Below, one piece after another: positions 20,356-26,555 of a stretch of DNA of 26,555 bases (within the stretch, counting starts at the first letter, position 1; each line of letters begins with the position of its first letter). The notes beneath the pieces are model-generated. The model was not told the DNA's origin. It saw only the letters and a program-made list of their open reading frames with translations, and did no database searches. This DNA comes from a virus. The stretch covers positions 1 to 26,555 of the IMG/VR virus record IMGVR_UViG_3300042398_001158. One strand, given 5' to 3'. The translations under genes were made by a program, and so were the position numbers.

Positions 20356-21897
20356 TTAGAAATTCAGTTCGACCAGTTCAAGGCCCATGTCTTCCGTGTT
20401 GTCCGCGATCCGCGCGAGATTGGCGGCGTTTTCCTTTTCGAATGCCCGTTTCCCACTGTCCGGGGTCATAAGGCGGAGCATCTCGTTAACGCCGGCCGTG
20501 GAGCGAACGTCGAGCCCCTTTGCCAGCTTCGCTTCCTCAATCTTGACCTCGACCGGCTGTTTCGGGTCCAGCGTTGTTTTCTTGACCTCATCGGTAGCCG
20601 TGCGGGCTTTCTCAATGTCGGCCCGGATGCCGCGGAACGCCGTCGTGATGGGGCCGGCAACGCCCTCCGCCCCATCCTTCGCCCGGTCCCCGAATGTCTC
20701 CCCGAATAGCCGACCGGCTTCCGACGCGTTATCTAGCATCGCCTGCCCGTAGGCCGCCGCCATTTCATTTGATGCCGCCGCCAGCTTTTCGGCTTCCTCC
20801 GCGTAGCCCCCGGCTCCGGGTATGTAGCTCGCCGCGCCGGCAATCAATTCGAAGAACTTGCCCGCGACGTTGAGCAACACGGCGCCGATAGCGTTTCCGG
20901 CAACTTCGAACGACTTAAAAACCGCTTCCGCGAACGAAACCGCCCGGCCGAATAGATCGACGACCGTAGCCCAATACTGGCCGACGCCCTCCGCAAACTT
21001 GAAGACTTCCGGAATGTTTTGAATGATGTAGTCCGCGACGCCGGCCAGGTACTCCGCGCCGTCTAGAATGCCGTCCGCGATAGCCTCCCCGATATTCGCG
21101 CCGCCGAACCCCGTCACGAAATTCGTAAAGGCTTCATTGATCGCCGTAATTGCCGGGGCCAGGTTCGCCGTAATCTGCGTGACGACCCCCTCAATAGCCT
21201 TTTCCACGAGCGTCCAAGAATCGTTCATTGCTTCGACGTTCTTTCCTTGAACGTCCGTTACGGCCAGGCCAAACCGCTCCGCCATTTCCATGGCTTGCCG
21301 GATGCCGTCGGCGCCGTCCGCAAACAACGGGAGCAACTCCGCGCCGGCCTTGCCGAATAGCGCGATACTCGCCGCGGCCCGCTCCGCTTCCGTCGGTAGC
21401 GCGGCGATTCCGTCCGCAATCAACTGAAAACGCTCCGAACCGCTCTTGCCCTGGAGGTCTTCAAGAGAAAGGCCGATCGCGGCAAACGCCGCCGTGGCGG
21501 TCTTCGAACCCTGCGCCGCCAATACAAACGCCCGGTCCGCCTTCGTGAGCGCGTTGGCGATCTTGTCGACGCCAACGCCGGCCAGGTCGCCCGCTAGGGC
21601 AAGGCCGGCTATCTCGCCGTATGTCTGCCCCGTCCGCGCCGCAAGTTTTGATAGCGTGTCGATCGTCTCTGACGCGGCCGCCGACATGCCGTATAGCGAC
21701 TGAGTGGCCGCCGAAATGCCGGAAGCAATCTGCCCGAATAGCTGGGCCCCCGAAATGGCCGTCAACGTCCCCAGCCCCGACCGTAGCCCCTTAACGTCTT
21801 TCGCCAGTGAGTCGAACGCCGCGGATGCCGTCTTCGTGCCGGCAACCAGGCCCGCCGTATTTGCGGTGAAAACAGCGGCGATTTTAGACGTTGCCAT
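20356..21897 (-). CDS. Tail tape measure protein
   Basis: This is a 513-residue long, mostly helical, alanine-rich protein following the tail assembly chaperones, as expected of the tape measure that sets tail length and is ejected with DNA. It shows the usual pattern A-T-S-K-I-A-A-V-F-T-A-N-T-A-G near the start, repeated helical segments, and a glycine/alanine-rich hydrophobic region around 250-370 (G-F-G-G-A-N-I-G-E-A, I-G-A-V-L-L-N-V). By the usual relation of about 0.15 nm per residue, 513 residues would give a short tail near 75-80 nm. The start directly follows the stop of the frameshift product. Confidence 0.92.
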   Translation of the reverse strand: MATSKIAAVFTANTAGLVAGTKTASAAFDSLAKDVKGLRSGLGTLTAISGAQLFGQIASGISAATQSLYGMSAAASETIDTLSKLAARTGQTYGEIAGLALAGDLAGVGVDKIANALTKADRAFVLAAQGSKTATAAFAAIGLSLEDLQGKSGSERFQLIADGIAALPTEAERAAASIALFGKAGAELLPLFADGADGIRQAMEMAERFGLAVTDVQGKNVEAMNDSWTLVEKAIEGVVTQITANLAPAITAINEAFTNFVTGFGGANIGEAIADGILDGAEYLAGVADYIIQNIPEVFKFAEGVGQYWATVVDLFGRAVSFAEAVFKSFEVAGNAIGAVLLNVAGKFFELIAGAASYIPGAGGYAEEAEKLAAASNEMAAAYGQAMLDNASEAGRLFGETFGDRAKDGAEGVAGPITTAFRGIRADIEKARTATDEVKKTTLDPKQPVEVKIEEAKLAKGLDVRSTAGVNEMLRLMTPDSGKRAFEKENAANLARIADNTEDMGLELVELNF

Positions 21898-22589
21898 TTA
21901 TCGGCCTTCCAACTGTTTCGCAAAAACGGGGATTTTCCGTAGCTCCGCGATCATCTCCGCCTGTGTCTGGGGACGGACCGGAACAGGCTCCGGCTCCCGA
22001 TACGTCGGGCTAAACTTCGTTTCGAAATCCGGTCCCGTCTTTCCTCCGAGCGCCGCGCCCAACAGAGAAACCATTCGCCCACTACGCCGCCAATCGTCGC
22101 CCCACGGTTCAAGGTCGTAGAAATGCCGCCACTCCCGGACCAAATCCATAGGCATCCGCTCCGCGAGGCCGTCAACGTCTACCGTCCCCATTGCCAGCGC
22201 CAGCCGGAACAGGAACAGCCGCTCAGGCTCTCGCTCTAGTCTTTTTTTGCGTCTTCCGTCGCCTCCGGACCGCGTAGGACGCCGCCCCAGGCGGAAACGT
22301 AAAGTTCCATAACGGCCTTTGGGGGCATAGCCTCGACCTGGCCGACTTCCTCCGGCGGAAACATGCGCGTCCCGTCCGGGTTCGCCAGCACGACCGCCAC
22401 CGTCCGGGCAATCAACTCAGCCGACGGCTCCGCGCCGTTTAGCCGCCGATGCTCCAGCGCGATCGAATGCCACTCCGAAAACGTCGGATACCGTAGGTCG
22501 ACCTCGACGCCAAGCGCCGGAACCGCCACCGGCTCCAGGCGGTTCACCGCCCGGCAAGAATCTAAAAGTGAGTCGCGCGAAACAGCCAT
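21898..22589 (-). CDS. Tail assembly chaperone, -1 frameshift fusion (gpGT-like)
   Basis: Translation begins at 22589 and slips to the -1 frame at the A-AAA-AAA heptamer (22248-22242), then continues to 21898, giving about 230 residues. The extension reads R-L-E-R-E-P-E-R-L-F-L-F-R-L-A-L-A and then D-L-V-R-E-W-R-H-F-Y-D-L-E-P-W-G-D-D-W-R-R, the pattern of gpT-like C-terminal extensions (L-x-E-W, E-P-x-G-x-x-R). In lambda-type phages the extended form recruits tail-tube subunits to the tape measure. The gpT-like half has no good start of its own. Confidence 0.88.
22236..22589 (-). CDS. Tail assembly chaperone, unshifted product (gpG-like)
   Basis: This is the 117-residue product of normal termination at the TAG 22238-22236, seven bases past the slippery site. 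The protein is acidic and helical (M-A-V-S-R-D-S-L-L-D, then F-S-E-W-H-S-I-A-L-E), and ends in A-T-E-D-A-K-K-D. The start at 22589 has GGGGGCAGGG upstream; a frame to 22637 is not supported. It lies between the tail tube and tape measure genes, the conserved position for this chaperone pair. Confidence 0.88.
   Translation of the reverse strand: MAVSRDSLLDSCRAVNRLEPVAVPALGVEVDLRYPTFSEWHSIALEHRRLNGAEPSAELIARTVAVVLANPDGTRMFPPEEVGQVEAMPPKAVMELYVSAWGGVLRGPEATEDAKKD
22242..22248 (-). promoter_or_regulatory. Slippery heptamer for -1 programmed frameshifting
   Basis: On the minus strand the zero-frame codons GCA-AAA-AAA-GAC-TAG carry seven A's, matching the X-XXY-YYZ pattern as A-AAA-AAA. The stop codon is two codons downstream. 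Reading in the -1 frame goes straight into the gpT-like coding region without another stop. Confidence 0.88.
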
Positions 22590-22602
22590 CACCCTGCCCC
22601 CT

Positions 22603-22983
22603 TTAAATAAATTGAAATTCCATCGTGGACCGAACAACTTCGCCAGCCGAACCGCTTACCGTCAGTTTCGACAGCATCGCCGCATACGAAACGGTTCCCC
22701 AATCGCCGGAGATCGTCAGATTCCCGACCATGCCGGTATCCAGGGCGCTATAGACGGGCGTCCCCAATAGTTCGACAGTCGCCGTGCCGGGGTCGATCGT
22801 GCCGGGGTGGTACTGCCGGACGACGCGCGACGCGTAACCCGTGCCGACCGTGTTGGACTCAATGCCGGTTACGTCCGACGGGGAACAGGTCGCCGGCGTC
22901 GTGTCGAACCGGACAAGGCCGTTCAGCGGGAACCCCGCGAACCGTGCGAAGGTGCCTTGAGCGTCTGGGAAATGTTTCGCCAT
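22603..22983 (-). CDS. Tail-tube-like protein 2
   Basis: This 126-residue, beta-rich protein begins MAKHFPDAQGTFARFAGFPL and ends F-Q-F-I. Its N-terminal domain has G-T-G-Y-A-S-R-V-V-R-Q-Y and its C-terminal half L-T-V-S-G-S-A-G-E-V-V-R-S-T-M-E-F, a pattern of phage tail-tube-like folds. GGAGG lies eight bases before the ATG. It follows another tail-tube-like gene, so the pair may be paralogues, one forming the main tube and one a minor or terminal ring. No enzymatic motif. Confidence 0.7.
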   Translation of the reverse strand: MAKHFPDAQGTFARFAGFPLNGLVRFDTTPATCSPSDVTGIESNTVGTGYASRVVRQYHPGTIDPGTATVELLGTPVYSALDTGMVGNLTISGDWGTVSYAAMLSKLTVSGSAGEVVRSTMEFQFI

Positions 22984-22997
22984 CGGCCAGCCTCCGG

Positions 22998-23447
22998 CTA
23001 GGCCGCCTGCGATGCGGGCGCCGGGTCAGTCGACGGAGCCGGGGCCGGCTTCAAGAACGCCGCCAAAAGTTCCGGGTCGTCGATGGCAAACTCTGCCGTA
23101 CCCTTGATAACGTCCCCGACGGCCGCCTCGACTTCGTAGGACGTACAACGGGCCGTGCCGCTAATGCCGAGCCCGGCGCATTCGATCGGGTACGCCTTAT
23201 CCATCGGCGGTTCCTCAAGGCCGAGGAACGAAATCGAAACGATCGCCAAAACGCCCTTGTTCGGGTCGTCGATCAACGGGGGGTCTTGATAGAGGCGCTT
23301 TGAGCCGGAGGGAATGTCGGTGGTCGAAACGTCAATCTTGTCGTCGGTAGACGACCCGTTGACCTTTTTCTTGATATTCGTGCAGCCGAACTCCTGCCCG
23401 GCGAAGGTAAATGTGATTCCCTGCGAATCTTCGTAAGGGTATGCCAT
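22998..23447 (-). CDS. Major tail-tube protein candidate
   Basis: This 149-residue protein begins MAYPYEDSQGITFTFAGQEF. It is beta-rich with I-K-K-K-V-N-G-S-S-T-D-D-K-I-D-V, then A-I-V-S-I-S-F-L-G-L and K-G-T-A-E-F-A-I-D-D-P-E-L, and a proline-rich C-terminal tail A-P-A-P-S-T-D-P-A-P. This fits phage tail-tube subunits of about 140-200 residues. GAGG precedes the start by nine bases. Its place right after the tail terminator and before the chaperones is the standard site for the major tail protein. Confidence 0.75.
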   Translation of the reverse strand: MAYPYEDSQGITFTFAGQEFGCTNIKKKVNGSSTDDKIDVSTTDIPSGSKRLYQDPPLIDDPNKGVLAIVSISFLGLEEPPMDKAYPIECAGLGISGTARCTSYEVEAAVGDVIKGTAEFAIDDPELLAAFLKPAPAPSTDPAPASQAA

Positions 23448-23451
23448 TGCG

Positions 23452-23844
23452 TTAGACCTCGCGAAAGCGGATTTCGAACTGGAGCGCTACTGTGTACGTC
23501 GGTTTTCCCTCGCCGGCGAAATCGACAAGATCGCCGTCGGCCTCGTCGGCCAGGAAGACGCGTTCGATTGTTACGCCGTCCGCCTCCCCCTTGAAATTGT
23601 CCACCGCAACCCGGACCCGCTCCGAAAGTTCCTTCCCGGCCGCGTAGGTATCGGAGTAAATCCAGACCGAAAACGACGCGATGGGGACGAACGCGTTATT
23701 CGTCAACGTCCGCTCCCGGCTTGTTGCCGTCCGCTGGTAAACTACGTAGGGGGTGACAGCGTTTTCCGGCGCCTGAACGGGGAACGTCCGGCAGTTGGTC
23801 GCCGCTTCAATCGCCCCGCGGAGCCATTTTTCGGGGTAGCCCAT
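23452..23844 (-). CDS. Tail terminator / tail completion protein
   Basis: This 130-residue protein begins MGYPEKWLRGAIEAATNCRT. It has P-Y-V-V-Y-Q-R-T, a central A-S-F-S-V-W-I-Y-S-D-T-Y strand and A-G-K-E-L-S-E-R-V-R-V-A-V-D helix, and ends T-V-A-L-Q-F-E-I-R-F. This resembles the DUF3168 / lambda gpU-like tail terminator group. AGAGG lies about eight bases upstream of the ATG. It caps the tail tube and joins it to the head, which matches its place after the gp10-like gene. Confidence 0.78.
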   Translation of the reverse strand: MGYPEKWLRGAIEAATNCRTFPVQAPENAVTPYVVYQRTATSRERTLTNNAFVPIASFSVWIYSDTYAAGKELSERVRVAVDNFKGEADGVTIERVFLADEADGDLVDFAGEGKPTYTVALQFEIRFREV

Positions 23845-23848
23845 CGCG

Positions 23849-24427
23849 TTACCTCTTTTTGTTCTTCATGTAATTCTGCAACTGCCGGCCGGCCGCCTCC
23901 AGGCCCGCGGATAGGTGCAGCCCCATGGACGCGGCAATACCGGGTGCCATCGACCGGAACAGCGTTCGCAGGAACCAGCGCGGGTCTACCTTGCCGCGGT
24001 TCGCGCCGCCCTTGCCCGAGCGGCCCGACGTTCCTTCCTCGACCCACAACGCGTGGTTGCCCTTGCCCTCGCCGCGCGAAAACGTCACGCGGGCGGAAAA
24101 CGACCCATGATTAACTTTATTGGCAAACTTCGTAACCGTGATGATCGACTTCCGCAGCCGGCCGGGCTTGATAACCGACTTTTTCCCCGATCCCTTTTGG
24201 AAACGGCCCGACGTATCCCGCGATACGGCCGCCGTCTTCGTCCGCTTGCCCTTGCTCTTGGGGGTAGCCGCCCGCAACGCCGGAACGAACGGTTTTATGG
24301 CTTCCTTGACGGCCTTCCGGATGGTTATTTTTGCCAGCGCCTTGGGTAGCGCCGCGTACCCGCGACCCAACGCCCGGCAGTCGTCCGCGTAGGACAGCGA
24401 ATCGAAAACTAGAAATTCGTTCGCCAT
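23849..24427 (-). CDS. HK97 gp10-like head-tail joining protein
   Basis: This 192-residue protein begins MANEFLVFDSLSYADDCRAL. It has the usual mix of helical N terminus (L-P-K-A-L-A-K-I-T-I-R-K), a strongly basic middle (K-S-K-G-K-R-T-K), and a central strand set (G-S-F-S-A-R-V-T-F-S-R). A V-E-E-G-T motif then precedes P-R-W-F-L-R-T. Such proteins lie between the head-closure and tail-terminator genes in HK97-like phages. I start at 24427 where the ATG overlaps the previous stop as TAATG; the longer frame to 24445 is not needed. Confidence 0.82.
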   Translation of the reverse strand: MANEFLVFDSLSYADDCRALGRGYAALPKALAKITIRKAVKEAIKPFVPALRAATPKSKGKRTKTAAVSRDTSGRFQKGSGKKSVIKPGRLRKSIITVTKFANKVNHGSFSARVTFSRGEGKGNHALWVEEGTSGRSGKGGANRGKVDPRWFLRTLFRSMAPGIAASMGLHLSAGLEAAGRQLQNYMKNKKR

Positions 24428-24750
24428 TACCCGCGCTCCTCGCACTGCAATTCATGCTCCTGCCGGTGCCCGCGCTCGACGATTCCGGAGATATAAAGAA
24501 TCCGGTCTTCCCGAGACTGCCAGCGCAGCCGCATAGAGCCGCGGATACCCTCGACGTACCGCAGGCGGACCGTATGCGACAACTCGCCGCCGGTTTGTTG
24601 CCGGCGGGTCGACTCCGCGTATGAAACCGCCTCGACACTCGCCCGCCGGACCGCGAAGCGGTGCCAGGTCTGGACCGACTCCCCAAGCGAGTTTTGTTCC
24701 TCGCGCGGCGCTTCGATGACGACGACTTCCCGCAGGGGTCCGGCGCGCAT
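24427..24750 (-). CDS. Head-tail adaptor (head-closure) protein
   Basis: This 107-residue protein has the beta-barrel pattern of the SPP1 gp16 / head-tail joining family (R-A-G-P-L-R-E-V-V-V-I-E-A-P, then W-H-R-F-A-V-R-R-A-S-V-E and R-Y-V-E-G-I). These proteins close the head after DNA packaging and bind the tail. Size is normal. The ATG directly follows the connector gene stop, and the gene ends in a TAATG overlap with the gp10-like gene. Confidence 0.85.
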   Translation of the reverse strand: MRAGPLREVVVIEAPREEQNSLGESVQTWHRFAVRRASVEAVSYAESTRRQQTGGELSHTVRLRYVEGIRGSMRLRWQSREDRILYISGIVERGHRQEHELQCEERG

Positions 24751-25380
24751 TCAATAGCCCCCGTCCCAAGATTCCGACGCCAAAAGCGCATCTACCGCCA
24801 GCGGCAACACGACCGCCCCCGACTCCGTCGAAACCGCCTCCCGGTTTTCGTAGAAATGCCCGACCAGCATTTTCAGAGCCGCGCGCAACTGGGCCGGGAC
24901 TTCCTCCGCGCCACGCCGGCCGGCCCAAAACCGGATATACACGCTCGACTCGCAGCAAACGCCCGGCCAGCCGTTCCGCGTCCGCAGGACCGCCGGAAAG
25001 CGGTCGTCGTCGACCGAGTACGCCGAGGGGTCCACCCAGGTCTTTACGCCGTCGCCATCCCGAACGAATATTTCCACCGGGTGCGCGTCGTCGATCACCA
25101 GGGGCGGCATCGGCAGCGGGACGCCGCCACAGGAACAACCGCAGCCGACGCCCACTAGCCGCGCCTGCCATTGCGTCAGCGTGAGCGTGGAGCCGATCCG
25201 GCTTTCGATCATCCGCCGGCCGGCCGCTATCCATGCCATTAATTGAACGTCGTCGTCCGAAACGTCCAAGGGAATGCGGAGGTGTTCTTTCGCGTCGAAA
25301 AGCGAAACCGCCTCGAAGACGGGTTCCGCGACGCGTCGCAATGAATCGTAGGGTAGGGCCGATTGTCCGCCGCAACTCAT
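24751..25380 (-). CDS. Head-tail connector protein (gp6-like)
   Basis: This 209-residue protein follows the capsid gene and has the gp6/gp15-like connector pattern: S-L-F-D-A-K-E-H-L-R-I-P and D-V-S-D-D-D-V-Q-L-M-A-W-I-A-A-G-R-R-M-I-E near the N terminus, then P-A-Q-L-R-A-A-L-K-M-L-V-G-H-F-Y-E-N-R-E-A near the C terminus. These helices form the ring below the portal. An inserted G-C-G-C-S-C-G-G segment around residue 80 is unusual. GGAGGG lies seven bases before the ATG. Confidence 0.88.
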   Translation of the reverse strand: MSCGGQSALPYDSLRRVAEPVFEAVSLFDAKEHLRIPLDVSDDDVQLMAWIAAGRRMIESRIGSTLTLTQWQARLVGVGCGCSCGGVPLPMPPLVIDDAHPVEIFVRDGDGVKTWVDPSAYSVDDDRFPAVLRTRNGWPGVCCESSVYIRFWAGRRGAEEVPAQLRAALKMLVGHFYENREAVSTESGAVVLPLAVDALLASESWDGGY

Positions 25381-25404
25381 CGCCAGACCCTCCGAGGAAA
25401 GAAA

Positions 25405-25438
25405 ACCCCCGGCGCCGAATCCATCCGGCGCCGGGGGT
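25405..25438 (-). terminator. Intrinsic terminator after the major capsid gene
   Basis: ACCCCCGGCGCCG (25405-25417) pairs with CGGCGCCGGGGGT (25426-25438), a 13-base stem with an 8-base loop. On the minus strand it is followed by TTTCTTTCC, so the mRNA has a GC-rich hairpin ending in a U-rich run. It lies 21 bases after the capsid gene stop and 25 bases before the connector gene start. Partial termination here would give more capsid than connector protein. Confidence 0.85.
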
Positions 25439-25458
25439 CGTGAATCAACGCGACCGAC

Positions 25459-26555
25459 TTACTTCGTCGACTTCGTGGAAGACGTTGCCGAAGTGACGGG
25501 GTCCGACTTCGCGGACGGGGCCGGAGTGGCAAGCGGGGCCGCGTCCGTCGTCGTCAGCTTCGCGACGTAGCTAGGCGAGTGGATGGCCCAGGCATACCGA
25601 GCCGTGCCCACGAATACGGTTTCGTCGTACTCGATTGCCCGTTCGGTGCTTGCCCGAATTTGCAGGCCGGCCGGCTTGTAGCCGATCGCACAGGACGAAC
25701 CGAAATCGCCGTAGAGCGCCAGCACATCGGCCGGCAGATCCTGCGACTGATAGACCGGGGCGCCGTAGACGACCGGACGGACCGAATCCCCGATGCTTGC
25801 GCCGATTGCGCCAGCGGCAACGCCCATGATCTTCCCCCAGCCGGCCGGGGAAACGACCCAGGCACGGTTGCGGGCGTTGGGATTCACGACGCTCACGACC
25901 TGGGCCAGGATGCCGGGGGTCAGATCGCCCGTCGATGAAACGACGTTCGACGCCGGAACCATGCCGCAGAGGCCGCCGCCCGGAACCGGGGCGACCGAAT
26001 CGCCCTGGAGCCAGACCTTGTCGATTTTCCGAGCGAACGCGTAGGCAAACTGACTTGCCACCAACTGCGCGACGGAGACGAATGCGTCTTCCATCAGTTC
26101 GTTGGAGACCTGCGCCCGCGCTCCGATTTTCTTGAGATCCAACGCCGCGCGGGTTCCGCCGCCGAACGTCACGGGCTTGATCTCGCAGTTTTCGAGATAG
26201 AACTCCGCTTCCTGCATCATCTCCGCGACCGGGAGATACATTCCGGGGCCGTTCACCGCGTAAGTTGAACACACTTGCGTCGCAATCGACGAATAGGACA
26301 ACAGGTTCAGAATGCCGCGGTAGATGTCATAGGTGACAAGTTCCGAACCGCGGCCGTCATAGGTAGGCGAGAACTCGCCCATCGCGTTGGGTTCTTCCGT
26401 CGGCGTCGTGAAATCGCCGCGCAGTTCGCCGCGGGCCAGCGCCCGAAGGAACCGACCGGCCGCCGCGGCATCCTCCGCGTTGTCGAAGCCCTGGATACGT
26501 CCGAGCGTTGGCAAGGCCCGCTTGACAGCGACCGGAGCCGGGGCGGGAACGACGA
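25459..26555 (-). CDS. Major capsid protein, HK97 fold (5' end beyond window)
   Basis: About 365 residues are visible, with no stop up to the right edge, so the start lies outside. The sequence fits an HK97-type capsid protein: a short A-L-P-T-L-G-R-I-Q-G-F segment, a Y-D-I-Y-R-G-I-L-N-L-L helix, G-G-T-R-A-A-L-D-L-K-K-I-G-A-R-A-Q-V-S-N-E-L-M-E-D (the E-loop and spine pattern), and a terminal W-A-I-H-S-P-S-Y-V-A-K strand. The last 35 residues are low-complexity Ala/Ser/Thr/Lys. An upstream scaffolding-like delta domain is probably cut off. Transcription runs leftward into the connector genes. Confidence 0.93.
   Translation of the reverse strand, partial: VVPAPAPVAVKRALPTLGRIQGFDNAEDAAAAGRFLRALARGELRGDFTTPTEEPNAMGEFSPTYDGRGSELVTYDIYRGILNLLSYSSIATQVCSTYAVNGPGMYLPVAEMMQEAEFYLENCEIKPVTFGGGTRAALDLKKIGARAQVSNELMEDAFVSVAQLVASQFAYAFARKIDKVWLQGDSVAPVPGGGLCGMVPASNVVSSTGDLTPGILAQVVSVVNPNARNRAWVVSPAGWGKIMGVAAGAIGASIGDSVRPVVYGAPVYQSQDLPADVLALYGDFGSSCAIGYKPAGLQIRASTERAIEYDETVFVGTARYAWAIHSPSYVAKLTTTDAAPLATPAPSAKSDPVTSATSSTKSTK

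Overview
The window is most of a temperate, tailed (siphovirus-like) double-stranded DNA phage with a high-GC genome. Every gene I accept is on the minus strand except a tyrosine integrase at 14493-15392 (+). Read in the direction of transcription (right to left), the order is: major capsid protein, head-tail connector genes, tail terminator, two tail-tube-like proteins, a tail assembly chaperone with a -1 frameshift, tape measure, tail-tip and appendage proteins with polyserine tracts, two glycosyltransferase genes (one fused to a sulfotransferase), the convergent integrase, an excisionase-like gene, a run of small early and replication genes, collagen-like tail fibres, HNH endonuclease, and small and large terminase. 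The left edge cuts the large terminase and the right edge cuts the capsid gene. The genes normally found between them (portal, protease) are the only obvious structural gap, so the window looks like a circular or circularly permuted genome opened between terL and the capsid gene.

Region by region. 1-1799 is the packaging module. 1799-6783 holds adhesin and fibre genes: four proteins begin with a DG-x-x-W motif or carry collagen G-X-Y repeats, and one small protein has repeated G-A-W motifs. 6799-13723 is the early region: a GcrA-like HTH protein, a RusA resolvase, a small membrane protein, a DUF1376-type replication protein, a candidate PD-(D/E)XK nuclease, a DUF669-like protein, a candidate annealing protein, a T5orf172/GIY-YIG-like protein and several unknowns. 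13724-14492 is the control region, with a good minus-strand promoter, a structured leader, a terminator, the excisionase-like gene and several inverted and direct repeats near the integrase. 15325-20346 is the virion decoration and tail-tip module. 20356-26555 is the head-tail morphogenesis module.

Two features stand out. First, three arrays of a degenerate pentamer (CC-N-N-G on the plus strand, GGC-N-N on the mRNA strand; 66 units in total) fill the gaps on both sides of a two-gene cassette at 12093-12906. Each array is homogeneous at its downstream end and increasingly degenerate towards its upstream end. Second, the phage carries a GT25-like/sulfotransferase fusion and a GT8-like glycosyltransferase directly downstream of polyserine, cysteine-rich virion genes, and also carries several collagen-like fibre genes. 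This suggests that the phage glycosylates, and perhaps sulfates, its own surface proteins.

The host cannot be fixed from the sequence. High GC, polyserine/cysteine modules and a sulfotransferase would suit a planctomycete-like or similar environmental bacterium, but that is a weak inference. I could not recognise an endolysin, a spanin or a CI-type repressor.
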